From an uncultured Lachnospiraceae bacterium (lineage in GTDB: Bacteria > Bacillota_A > Clostridia > Lachnospirales > Lachnospiraceae), in contig CAJUMT010000072.1 in the NCBI GenBank assembly GCA_910587495.1, forward strand, positions 1 to 14,969: DNA of 14,969 nt. Direction: 5' to 3'. A model generated the notes under the pieces. It was not told the DNA's origin and did no database searches. It saw nothing but the letters and a program-made list of their open reading frames with translations. The position numbers were made by a program, and so were the translations under genes. Positions 1-6,624 of the stretch are shown piece by piece. How positions within the stretch are numbered: the stretch's first letter is position 1; each line of letters begins with the position of its first letter.

Positions 1-990
1 CATACCATCGCTGCTCCAACAGGCGGCTGGATACCTTTCTCCTGCAAACAGCTGTAGGATTATATTTTTCGATCCGTCAGAATCCATACGGATATAGTTT
101 TCCAGAATTTCATGTTCTGATGTCTCTGTCCAATAGTTTCCAATCTCTTCATAGCAAATCGTATCAATCACGCATTTAGGATTATACACATGCGCTTCAT
201 CATCCAGACAATACCCGTCATACCAGTGCTTCATTTCACTAAAATCCATCTGATATTCCTGGCATAGATCGATCACTTCTGATTCTGTAAAACCAATATA
301 TTTCGCGAGCAGATCCGAATCCAACATAGTAAATTCATCGAAATTATCCAAGACAGGTTCACTATCATATTTTCCAATCGGATAAATTCCTGTCACATAA
401 ACAAGGCTAAGAAACCTCTGGGAGCGTTCGCCTTTAAAGAGCGCACGTAATAATTCCATATAAGCTTTCTGCGCACCGATATTTTGTTTTTCCTGCCTGA
501 AAATATCATCCCACTCATCAATGATCACAACAAACCTGGCGCCTGTCTGTTCATGAATCCGAAAAAGAGCTGATTGGAGCGTTCTGTCGTCCTCTTCTAT
601 TACGCCTGGATAATATGTTTTTAGCTCTTTAATTACTTCTCTGTGAATATAATCAACGATACCAGTGCAGTCTGTGTTTTCTGACCTGATATCCGCCATA
701 TCCAGATGGATTACATCATACTGGTTCAGATGCTTTTCAAAAGAGTCTGATCTGGAAATCTTAAGGCCTTCAAATAATGCCCTGGAATCACAGCCTTTTC
801 CATAATACGCCGCCAGCATCTCTGCAGTAATTGTCTTCCCAAATCTTCTTGGCCTGCTGTTACAGATATAACACTGTTCCGTATTCAGCATTTCATTTGT
901 ATATTCCAGCAATCCTGTTTTATCCACATAAATTTTTGATTCCCGAACATCCTGAAAACTCAAGTTCCCGCTGTTTACATATGCTCCCAC
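1..990 (-). CDS. AAA-ATPase-like / PD-(D/E)XK family protein, copy 4 of the array (3' part outside window)
   Basis: The frame is open for 330 codons from a GTG at 990-988 to the left edge, so only the N-terminal part is seen. Visible features: the family N-terminus (GAYVN, then YVDKTGLLEY), a Walker A motif SRPRRFGK with T instead of S after GK (about residues 46-53), and a Walker B motif VVIIDEWDD. The C-terminal nuclease domain of its paralogs would lie beyond the edge. Known of the family: an N-terminal AAA-ATPase-like domain plus a C-terminal PD-(D/E)XK domain, in vivo role unknown. The GTG start directly follows the TAA of the previous gene and has AAGGAGG 10 bases upstream. The block with IRSENTD and DEWDDIFRQEK resembles copy 1 more than copies 2 and 3. 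The last 14 visible residues, after AGERY, stop resembling the paralogs, so this copy may be divergent or frameshifted there. Confidence 0.85.
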   Translation of the reverse strand, partial: MGAYVNSGNLSFQDVRESKIYVDKTGLLEYTNEMLNTEQCYICNSRPRRFGKTITAEMLAAYYGKGCDSRALFEGLKISRSDSFEKHLNQYDVIHLDMADIRSENTDCTGIVDYIHREVIKELKTYYPGVIEEDDRTLQSALFRIHEQTGARFVVIIDEWDDIFRQEKQNIGAQKAYMELLRALFKGERSQRFLSLVYVTGIYPIGKYDSEPVLDNFDEFTMLDSDLLAKYIGFTESEVIDLCQEYQMDFSEMKHWYDGYCLDDEAHVYNPKCVIDTICYEEIGNYWTETSEHEILENYIRMDSDGSKNIILQLFAGERYPAACWSSDGM

Positions 991-1007
991 TTACATTCCG
1001 CCTCCTT
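988..1007 (-). promoter_or_regulatory. Translational-coupling junction between copies 3 and 4
   Basis: AAGGAGG (1007-1001) lies inside the last codons of copy 3 (EREGGGM). TAA (993-991) abuts GTG (990-988). The 10-base spacer is the same as at the other two junctions. Confidence 0.8.
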
Positions 1008-2586
1008 CCCTCTCCCACTCCTCAATCACACACCCATGCGTCTTACTTTCCTTATCATAACTGATCCCTACCAGCAGTACATTCCCCTGATACTCCCTCA
1101 AAGCCTCCGGGTACTGCCTCTCTTTGATCTGTTCGATAGCGCTTTCCGGCGTCTTATCATATTTGAGTTCTACTATCATTGCCGGTTTGTCGGAGCTTTT
1201 CCTGGGCAGGAATACGATGTCTGCGTAGCCTTTTCCTGCAGGCATCTCTCGGATCAAGGTATATTCGTTGACGGCATTATAATAGGCCAGCGTAATCACA
1301 CAGCTTAGGGCGTTTTCGTTATTGTAGGAAAGGATGGAGGTATTAGCCATGTGTACCCGCTCGATGCCTTCGGCGACCGCGTCAGCGTCTTTTTCCCATG
1401 TGGCACGAAGCAGGCGGTCGGAAGCCTGAACGGCCTCGACGACCGGGATCCAGTTGTTATCTTCGATGGCGTCATAATATACAGTGCGGACTTCTTCATT
1501 TGGAATATAGGCTTCTTTAGTTCTTTCATCATATGCCAGATATCCCAGGTGGATCAATACTGTCAGCACATCATCTCTACGCTTTATACTGATCAGATCA
1601 TTTTTAAATCTGGAAACATTGACTTTGCATCGACCGCCTGAAAACATCTGTACAGCCATATCTTTCAATCCGTCAAAATTCATGCTGATATAATTCTGCA
1701 GGTTTTCATATTCTGATGTTCCCGACCAATAATTCGCTATCTTGCGTCGGCGTATGGCGTCCACTACTGATTTTGGGTTGTAAATATGCAGATTTTCATT
1801 CAGTGTATATCCATCATACCAATGTCTCATTGCCTCAAAATCCATCTGATATTTTTGGCAAAGCGCTTTCACTTCCTCTTCTGTAAATCCGACATACTCC
1901 GCGATCATGGCTGCATCCAGCATGGTAAATTCATCAAAGTTGTTCAGAGCAGATTCATTATTGTATTTTTTAATCGGAAAGATTCCGGTAATATAAGCCA
2001 GCCGGATAAAATCCTTGGACTGCTCTCCTTTGAAAAGTCCGCGTAAAAGCGCAATATATTCTTCCTGCGCCTTCTGATTAAACTTATCCTCCCGGAAAAT
2101 CATATCCCATTCGTCAATGACCACGATAAATCCGGCTCCGGTTTCATAATGGAGTTTGGATAGCGCAAAAGGAAGCATTGTATCTTCATCTGTTAAAACA
2201 CCAGGATATATGATTCTCAGTTCCTCAATCACGCACTCCTGCATATAAGATACTATTTTTAAAGAATCCTTGATCTGGTTACGCAGGTACGCAATATCTA
2301 AGTGGATCACATCATACTGGTTCAAATGTTTCTCAAAAGAACCAGACTGTGCAATCTTCAAATCTTCAAATAATTCCCTGGAATCACAGCCTTTCCCATA
2401 GTACGCCGACAACATTCCCGCGGTCATTGATTTGCCAAATCGTCTAGGTCTGCTGCTGCATACAAAACATTGTTCTGTATTTATAACAGAGTTGGTATAT
2501 TCCAGCAACCCTGTCTTATCTACATAAATATCCGATTCCCTTGCCCGTTTAAAACTTGCGCTCCCCCGGTTCACATATCGTCCCAC
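991..2586 (-). CDS. AAA-ATPase-like protein with C-terminal PD-(D/E)XK nuclease-like domain, copy 3
   Basis: 531 residues, complete. The N-terminal AAA-ATPase-like domain has Walker A SRPRRFGKS at about residues 45-53 and Walker B IVVIDEWD at about 154-161. A middle helical region follows (YDGYTLNENLHIYNP; FSGGRCKVNV). The C-terminal domain carries a PD-(D/E)XK-type signature: Asp in YADIVFLP (about 456), Glu and Lys in IVELKY (about 473 and 475) and a following Gln (about 486). The architecture matches the widespread AAA-ATPase-like plus PDDEXK_9/DUF1703 family, whose physiological role is not established. Both active-site sets look intact, so the protein is probably functional. Its start is GTG, immediately after the TAA of copy 2, and its own final codons (EREGGGM) encode the ribosome site for copy 4. 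Residues about 95-185 resemble copy 2, while about 275-390 resemble copy 1, a mosaic pattern. Cytoplasmic; no signal peptide or membrane segment. Confidence 0.93.
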   Translation of the reverse strand: MGRYVNRGSASFKRARESDIYVDKTGLLEYTNSVINTEQCFVCSSRPRRFGKSMTAGMLSAYYGKGCDSRELFEDLKIAQSGSFEKHLNQYDVIHLDIAYLRNQIKDSLKIVSYMQECVIEELRIIYPGVLTDEDTMLPFALSKLHYETGAGFIVVIDEWDMIFREDKFNQKAQEEYIALLRGLFKGEQSKDFIRLAYITGIFPIKKYNNESALNNFDEFTMLDAAMIAEYVGFTEEEVKALCQKYQMDFEAMRHWYDGYTLNENLHIYNPKSVVDAIRRRKIANYWSGTSEYENLQNYISMNFDGLKDMAVQMFSGGRCKVNVSRFKNDLISIKRRDDVLTVLIHLGYLAYDERTKEAYIPNEEVRTVYYDAIEDNNWIPVVEAVQASDRLLRATWEKDADAVAEGIERVHMANTSILSYNNENALSCVITLAYYNAVNEYTLIREMPAGKGYADIVFLPRKSSDKPAMIVELKYDKTPESAIEQIKERQYPEALREYQGNVLLVGISYDKESKTHGCVIEEWEREGGGM

Positions 2587-2603
2587 TTACATCCCGTCTC
2601 CTT
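2584..2603 (-). promoter_or_regulatory. Translational-coupling junction between copies 2 and 3
   Basis: AAGGAGA (2603-2597) is encoded by the last codons of copy 2 (WEGDGM), followed after 10 bases by GTG 2586-2584, which abuts TAA 2589-2587. Same geometry as the other junctions even though copy 2 lost two codons here. Confidence 0.8.
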
Positions 2604-4176
2604 CCCACTCTTCAATCACACACCCATGCGTCTTACTTTCCTTATCATAACTAATCCCTACCAGCAGCACCTTCCCCTGATACTCCTTCAAAGCCTCCGG
2701 ATACTGCCTCTCTTTGATCTGTTCGATGGCGCTTTGGGGCGTTTTGCCATATTTTAGTTCCACCACCATAGCCGGTTTATCGGAACATTTCCGAGGTAGG
2801 AATACAATATCCGCATAGCTTTTTCCTGCGGGCATCTCGCGGATCAGGGTGTATTCGTTGACAGCGTTATAATAGGCCAGCGTGATCACACAGCTTAAAG
2901 CATTTTCGTTATTATATTGGAGGATAGATGCATTCGCCATGTGTACCTGCTCGACGCCTCTGGCCACTGCCTCGGCGTCCTTTTCCCAGGTGGCGCGAAG
3001 CAGCCGGTCGGATGTTTCGATCGCCTGTATAACAGGCGTCCAGCCTGTCAGTTTCACCGCGTTTTTAAAGACCATGCGGATTTCTTTATTCGGTATATAG
3101 ACTTCCTCAGTCTCCTTGCCATACGCCAGGTACCCCAGATGAATCAGTGCAGTCAGCACATCATCCCGGCTCCGGAAGCTTGTCATATCATTTTCAAAAG
3201 TTTCTGTATCTACTTTACACCTTCCGCCTGCGATCATCTGCACGACAGAGTCCCGCAGACCGTCGAAATTCATGCAGATATAGTCTTTTAAAACGGTGTA
3301 GGTACTGCTGCCTGTCCAATAGCTGTTATAATCCCCGTCAATCATGGCGTTGACTACGGAGTTGGGGTTATATACATGTTTGACATTTTTAAAAGAATAT
3401 CCGTCATACCACCAGGCGGCTTCGGAAAAATCCATGTTGTACCTTTGGCAAAGCTCTTTTACTTCCTGTTCTGTAAAACCGATATATTCGGAGATCCTTG
3501 CAGGGTTGATCATGGTAAGCTGCTTGAAATTGTTCAGGGCGGATTCGCTGTTGTATCTTTTAATCGGGAGGATGCCGGTCAGGTACGCGAGCCGGACATA
3601 ATCTTTCGACTGTTCTCCTTTAAAAAGCCCCCGAAGCAGACGGATGTATGCTTCCTGCGCTTTATGGTTAAACTTATCCTCCCGGAAGATCATATCCCAT
3701 TCATCAATGATGATGATAAATCCTGCACCCGCCTCATAATGAAGTTTAGACAACGCAAAAGGCAGCATCGTATCTTTATCTGTTAAAACACCAGGATAGA
3801 TTGTTCTTAGTTCCTTAATCACACACTCCTGCATAAACGATACTGTTTTTAGAGAATCTTTGATCTGGTTGCGCAGGTACGCAATATCCAGATGGATCAC
3901 ATCATACTGGTTCAGATGTTTTTCAAAAGAAGCCGCTTTGGAGATCTTCAGGCCGTCAAATACCGCCCTGGAATCACAGCCTTTCCCATAGTACGCCGAC
4001 AGCATTCCTGCAGCCATTGATTTGCCAAAACGCCGGGGCCTGCTGCTGCATACAAAGCACTGTTCTGTATTTATGATAGAATTGGTATATTCCAACAACC
4101 CTGTCTTATTCACATAGATTTCTGATTCTTTCGCACGCTTAAAACTTGAAAATCCTCGGTTCACATACGCGCCCAC
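2587..4176 (-). CDS. AAA-ATPase-like protein with C-terminal PD-(D/E)XK nuclease-like domain, copy 2
   Basis: 529 residues, complete, GTG start directly after the TAA of copy 1. Walker A SRPRRFGKS and Walker B IIIIDEWD are present in the N-terminal ATPase domain. The C-terminal nuclease-like signature is intact (YADIVFLP ... VVELKY ... EQIKERQ). It is two residues shorter than copies 1 and 3 because the extreme C-terminus reads EEWEGDGM rather than EEWEREGGGM. That end still supplies an AAGGAGA ribosome site for copy 3. The middle region (IAGGRCKVDTETFENDM, then YGKETEEVYIPNKEIR) is the most divergent of the three complete copies, while residues about 95-185 match copy 3 closely and the last 142 residues match both others almost completely. 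The divergent middle could set a different specificity (inference). Function unknown; an ATP-driven nuclease or a selfish or defence-type module are both possible. Confidence 0.93.
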   Translation of the reverse strand: MGAYVNRGFSSFKRAKESEIYVNKTGLLEYTNSIINTEQCFVCSSRPRRFGKSMAAGMLSAYYGKGCDSRAVFDGLKISKAASFEKHLNQYDVIHLDIAYLRNQIKDSLKTVSFMQECVIKELRTIYPGVLTDKDTMLPFALSKLHYEAGAGFIIIIDEWDMIFREDKFNHKAQEAYIRLLRGLFKGEQSKDYVRLAYLTGILPIKRYNSESALNNFKQLTMINPARISEYIGFTEQEVKELCQRYNMDFSEAAWWYDGYSFKNVKHVYNPNSVVNAMIDGDYNSYWTGSSTYTVLKDYICMNFDGLRDSVVQMIAGGRCKVDTETFENDMTSFRSRDDVLTALIHLGYLAYGKETEEVYIPNKEIRMVFKNAVKLTGWTPVIQAIETSDRLLRATWEKDAEAVARGVEQVHMANASILQYNNENALSCVITLAYYNAVNEYTLIREMPAGKSYADIVFLPRKCSDKPAMVVELKYGKTPQSAIEQIKERQYPEALKEYQGKVLLVGISYDKESKTHGCVIEEWEGDGM

Positions 4177-4193
4177 TTACACCCAGCCTCCTT
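4174..4193 (-). promoter_or_regulatory. Translational-coupling junction between copies 1 and 2
   Basis: AAGGAGG (4193-4187) lies inside the final codons of copy 1 (EREGGWV). TAA (4179-4177) is followed without any gap by GTG (4176-4174). No in-frame start could lie upstream because of the TAA, so GTG is the earliest possible start for copy 2. Confidence 0.8.
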
Positions 4194-5772
4194 CCCTCTC
4201 CCACTCCTCAATCACACAGCCATGCGTCTTACTTTCCTTATCATAACTAATCCCTACCAGCAGCACCTTCCCCTGATACTCCTTCAAAGCCTCCGGGTAC
4301 TGCCTTTCTTTGATCTGCCGGGTGGCGCTTTCCGGCGTCTTGTCGTATTTGAGCTCTACTATCATCGCCGGTTTGTCGGAGCTTTTCCTGGGCAGGAATA
4401 CGATGTCTGCGTAGCCTTTTACTGCGGGCATCTCGCGGATCAGGGTATATTCGTTGACAGCGTTATAATAGGCCAGCGTGATCACACAGCTTAGGGCATT
4501 CTCGTTATTATAAGAAAGGATGGAGGTATTCGCCATGTGTACCTGTTCGACGCCTCTGGCCACCGCCTCGGCATCTTTTTCCCAGGTGGCGCGAAGCAGC
4601 CGGTCGGAAGCCTGGACGGCCTCTATGACCGGGGTCCAGTCATTGTCTTCGATCGCGTTAAGGTATGAAGTGCGGACTTCCTCGTTCGGGATATAGGCCT
4701 CCTTTGTATTTTTATCATAAGCCAGATATCCCAGATGGATCAAAAGCGTCAGCACATCGTCGCTGCGATTTATGCTGATCAGGTCATTTTTGAATCTGTC
4801 CACGTTCACTTTGCACCGACCGCCTGAAAACATCTGCACAACCATGTCTTTCAGGCCGCCGAAATTCATATTGATGTAAGCCTGTAATTTATCATACTCT
4901 GATGTGCCTGTCCAGTAATTCTCGATCTCTCCTAAATGGATGGCCTCGATCACTGCCTGGGGATTATACACATGAAGCTCCCTGCCAAGGCAATATCCGT
5001 CATAGCAGCGTTTCATTTCCCCAAAATCCATCTGGTATTTCCGGCAAAGCGCTATCACTTCTGCTTCCGTAAATCCGATATAAGCAGCCATCCGGCTTGG
5101 GCGCACCATAGTAAACTCTGTAAAATTATTAAGAGCCGACTCGTTATTATACTTTTTGATCGGAAAGATCCCTGTCATATAGGCAAATTGGATACATTCC
5201 CTGGAACGGTCATTTTTAAAAAGGGCGCGTAAAAATTCCAAATATGCTTCGTGGGCGCCGATATTATTTTTTTCCTGCCTGAACACATCGTCCCACTCAT
5301 CAATGACAACGATAAACCTGCTCCCTGTCTTCTGGTATACTTTGAAAAGCGCCGGTGGAAGAAGCCTGTCTTCGTCTTTTAGTATATCGGGATATAATTC
5401 ATTTAATTCTGCTATCACATTTTTATGGACAGCATGAATCGCTTCTTTAAAATCTGTATTTTCCGATCTGATCTCCGCCATGTCCAGATAGATCACATCA
5501 TACCGGTTCAGATGTTTTTCAAAAGAATCAGAGCCTGAAATCTTAAGCCCTTCAAACAGTGCCCTGGAATCACAGCCCCTCCCATAATATGCCGACAGCA
5601 TGCTTGCAGTCATTGACTTGCCAAATCTCCTTGGCCTGCTGCTGCAGATAAACCGCTGCTCTGTGCCAAGCACGGAGTTTGTATATTCCAAAAGCCCTGT
5701 CTTATCCACATAGATTTCAGACTCTCTTGCATCCTTAAAATTTCTGTTGCTCCGGTTCACATACGCCCCCAC
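4177..5772 (-). CDS. AAA-ATPase-like protein with C-terminal PD-(D/E)XK nuclease-like domain, copy 1 (first of the array)
   Basis: 531 residues from GTG 5772, with Walker A SRPRRFGKS, Walker B VVIDEWDD, and the C-terminal YADIVFLP ... IVELKY nuclease-like signature. The frame is open further upstream to ATG codons at 5778 and 5793. I choose GTG 5772 because the AAGGGAGG site lies exactly 10 bases before it, the same spacing as in the three following copies, and the protein then begins VGAYVNR like its paralogs. ATG 5778 would leave only 4 bases to that site and ATG 5793 falls at the predicted transcription start. The tail departs slightly from copies 2 and 3 (MPAVKGY; SATRQIKE). It is led by its own promoter, 63 bases after loaP. 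Residues about 95-170 are of the same type as copy 4. Role unknown; soluble ATPase coupled to a nuclease-like domain. Confidence 0.92.
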   Translation of the reverse strand: MGAYVNRSNRNFKDARESEIYVDKTGLLEYTNSVLGTEQRFICSSRPRRFGKSMTASMLSAYYGRGCDSRALFEGLKISGSDSFEKHLNRYDVIYLDMAEIRSENTDFKEAIHAVHKNVIAELNELYPDILKDEDRLLPPALFKVYQKTGSRFIVVIDEWDDVFRQEKNNIGAHEAYLEFLRALFKNDRSRECIQFAYMTGIFPIKKYNNESALNNFTEFTMVRPSRMAAYIGFTEAEVIALCRKYQMDFGEMKRCYDGYCLGRELHVYNPQAVIEAIHLGEIENYWTGTSEYDKLQAYINMNFGGLKDMVVQMFSGGRCKVNVDRFKNDLISINRSDDVLTLLIHLGYLAYDKNTKEAYIPNEEVRTSYLNAIEDNDWTPVIEAVQASDRLLRATWEKDAEAVARGVEQVHMANTSILSYNNENALSCVITLAYYNAVNEYTLIREMPAVKGYADIVFLPRKSSDKPAMIVELKYDKTPESATRQIKERQYPEALKEYQGKVLLVGISYDKESKTHGCVIEEWEREGGWV

Positions 5773-5790
5773 CTGCATTCCGCCTCCCTT
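5770..5790 (-). promoter_or_regulatory. Ribosome site deciding the GTG start of array copy 1
   Basis: AAGGGAGG at 5790-5783, then 10 bases, then GTG 5772-5770. The spacing equals that of the three internal junctions. The alternative ATG at 5778 would be only 4 bases from the site, which supports the GTG. Confidence 0.65.
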
Positions 5791-5799
5791 CATGCCTTC

Positions 5800-5828
5800 A
5801 TTATACTATCAAGCCACAAAGATGGCAA
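5800..5828 (-). promoter_or_regulatory. Sigma-A-type promoter for the AAA-ATPase array
   Basis: On the minus strand, TTGCCA (5828-5823) is followed after exactly 17 bases by TATAAT (5805-5800), a near-consensus vegetative promoter. Transcription should start at about 5793-5792, giving a leader of about 20 bases with AAGGGAGG before the GTG at 5772. The -35 box lies just past the loaP stop, so the array can be expressed independently of loaP, in addition to any readthrough. Confidence 0.72.
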
Positions 5829-5835
5829 CCGGATG

Positions 5836-6345
5836 TTACCGCTCTCTTCTTAACACCTCCAGTCCTACCTGCGTCTCCACCGTCCGTCCCATCATCCGGA
5901 TCTCCAGCCACGCCACACGTTTGTGGCGGTCCACTTTCCGGATATAGCCTTCCAGGCCTTTTAAAGGGCCGTCGGTAATGACGGTCTTTCCTTCCTGTAT
6001 GACGCCTTTGGATATCTCCACCAGCTCATCTTCTCCGGCAAGCTTTCGGATCAGTTTCGTTTCCTCCTCCGTCAATGGGACGATCTCCCGACCGGTGCCG
6101 ATCAGCTTCGTCAGGCCAATCACGTTTTTCAAGTTCAGATGCAGCCCTTCCAGCTGATCGCTGATCAGGAACAGATACCCCGGGAACAGAATCTTCTGCT
6201 CCTTATGCCAGGCGCCTTCGTAGCGGCGCATCCTTTCATAATAGGGAATATAGCATTTTTCCAGTATATGAGAAGGAATCCTTTTTTCACACTGGATTCT
6301 TATGTTCTCTTCTGTGCCGGTCCGCACTTGTATGACATACCACAT
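5836..6345 (-). CDS. loaP: NusG-family processive antiterminator, LoaP type
   Basis: 169 residues from ATG 6345. The N-terminal NGN domain opens with MWYVIQVRTGTEE and includes ILFPGYLFL; the C-terminal KOW segment is visible as VITDGPLKGLEGYIRKVDRHKRVAWLEI, here described by its ends V-I-T-D and L-E-I at about residues 120-148. Length and layout fit NusG paralogs such as LoaP, RfaH and UpxY. Members of this family bind RNA polymerase and help it pass terminators in long polysaccharide or secondary-metabolite operons, often after recognising a leader RNA. The frame could begin at GTG 6354, but ATG 6345 has AAGGTGG five bases upstream and gives the standard MWYV start. The gene follows an exopolysaccharide initiation module and a structured 279-base gap, and precedes the AAA-ATPase array. 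Its target operon is therefore uncertain: polysaccharide genes beyond the left edge, the array, or its own transcript. LoaP is favoured over housekeeping NusG by context and size. Confidence 0.85.
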   Translation of the reverse strand: MWYVIQVRTGTEENIRIQCEKRIPSHILEKCYIPYYERMRRYEGAWHKEQKILFPGYLFLISDQLEGLHLNLKNVIGLTKLIGTGREIVPLTEEETKLIRKLAGEDELVEISKGVIQEGKTVITDGPLKGLEGYIRKVDRHKRVAWLEIRMMGRTVETQVGLEVLRRER

Positions 6346-6357
6346 TGTACCCACCTT
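6343..6357 (-). promoter_or_regulatory. Ribosome site for loaP
   Basis: AAGGTGG at 6357-6351, five bases before ATG 6345-6343. This favours ATG 6345 over the in-frame GTG at 6354, which lies inside the site. Confidence 0.6.
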
Positions 6358-6374
6358 TTCTTCCGGTATTTATT

Positions 6375-6527
6375 GGACGAAGCATAACTATGGGGTCGCC
6401 AGAGACAACAGCATTGATTGCACAATACAACATCTACTTACTTTTGGAGGATGTAAGGTAACTCGTTGTTGACAAGCTGGTGAATTTCACGCTATGCCCC
6501 GCATCGGCCCCATGGGTATGCTTCGCC
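6375..6527. repeat. Long imperfect inverted repeat, arms of about 20 bp, 112-base interior
   Basis: The left arm is 6375-6395 and the right arm 6508-6527. Left arm and reverse complement of right arm share CGAAGCATA and ATGGGG, joined by a 3-base segment matching at one position, with one extra base near the outer end. About 18 of 20 positions match. It can be a transcribed stem or, less likely, the ends of a tiny non-autonomous element; I see no target duplication directly abutting the arms. Confidence 0.75.
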
Positions 6528-6618
6528 ACTCCGTCCTGTGGGCGGATTCATCTTTTGTGTTGTTATGACCTCTTACTGTTCCGAATGCGGCAGGGCGACA
6601 GTCCGGTATCTTTAAGAG
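6375..6618 (-). ncRNA. Candidate structured RNA in the 279-base gap between the sugar transferase and loaP
   Basis: No convincing protein gene lies in 6346-6624. Read on the minus strand, the gap contains in order: a bulged hairpin (outer stem 6618-6613 with 6575-6570, perfect 6 bp; inner stem 6601-6598 with 6579-6576, and CCG/CGG at 6590-6581); a short hairpin 6546-6530 (UCCG/CGGA plus two inner pairs); then a long-range stem joining 6527-6508 to 6395-6375. Inside that stem is an AUGC/GCAU hairpin with a 3-base loop (6504-6494) and two mutually exclusive pairings near 6457-6425. The order of hairpins and the nesting suggest a folded leader or processed RNA. A LoaP recognition element or a leader for loaP is a natural idea from position, but I recognise no named RNA family here. 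Confidence 0.4.
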
Positions 6619-6624
6619 TTTGTC

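Larger units (their letters stand above)
1..5772 (-). repeat. Head-to-tail array of about 1.59-kb gene units
   Basis: Four direct repeats, each one whole gene: 4177-5772, 2587-4176, 991-2586, and 1-990 (incomplete). Unit boundaries fall exactly at the stop/start junction TAAGTG. The last roughly 426 bases of the three complete units encode nearly identical protein (from DRLLRATWEKDA to the end); the 5' two-thirds are more diverged and mosaic. The sequence just upstream of copy 1 (GGAGGCGGAATGCAGGTGGG) matches the internal junctions (GGAGGCGGAATGTAAGTGGG) except for CAG in place of TAA. The homology therefore extends at least a dozen bases past the start codon of the first unit, as expected if tandem duplication used this short segment. 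Confidence 0.92.

Noticed and set aside
1..5772. Array read as transposase or IS element copies
   Set aside because: No transposase motifs and no terminal inverted repeats. Units abut exactly at stop/start codons and carry Walker A/B and PD-(D/E)XK-type motifs.
5824..5840. Small hairpin (GGTAAC/GTTGCC) overlapping the loaP stop codon as a terminator
   Set aside because: Only six pairs including a G-U, a short loop, and no T run after it on the minus strand. It overlaps the -35 region and is probably chance.
6376..6410. Possible promoter TTGTCT-16-TATGCT (minus strand) before loaP
   Set aside because: Both boxes and the spacing are poor matches and the -10 lies inside the inverted-repeat arm. 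loaP may simply be read from the upstream operon.
6362..6609. Direct repeats TCCGGTAT at 6362-6369 and 6602-6609 as a target-site duplication of an inserted element
   Set aside because: An 8-base match somewhere in a gap of this size is not unlikely by chance, and the long inverted repeat does not end next to both copies, so the parts do not form a coherent mobile element.
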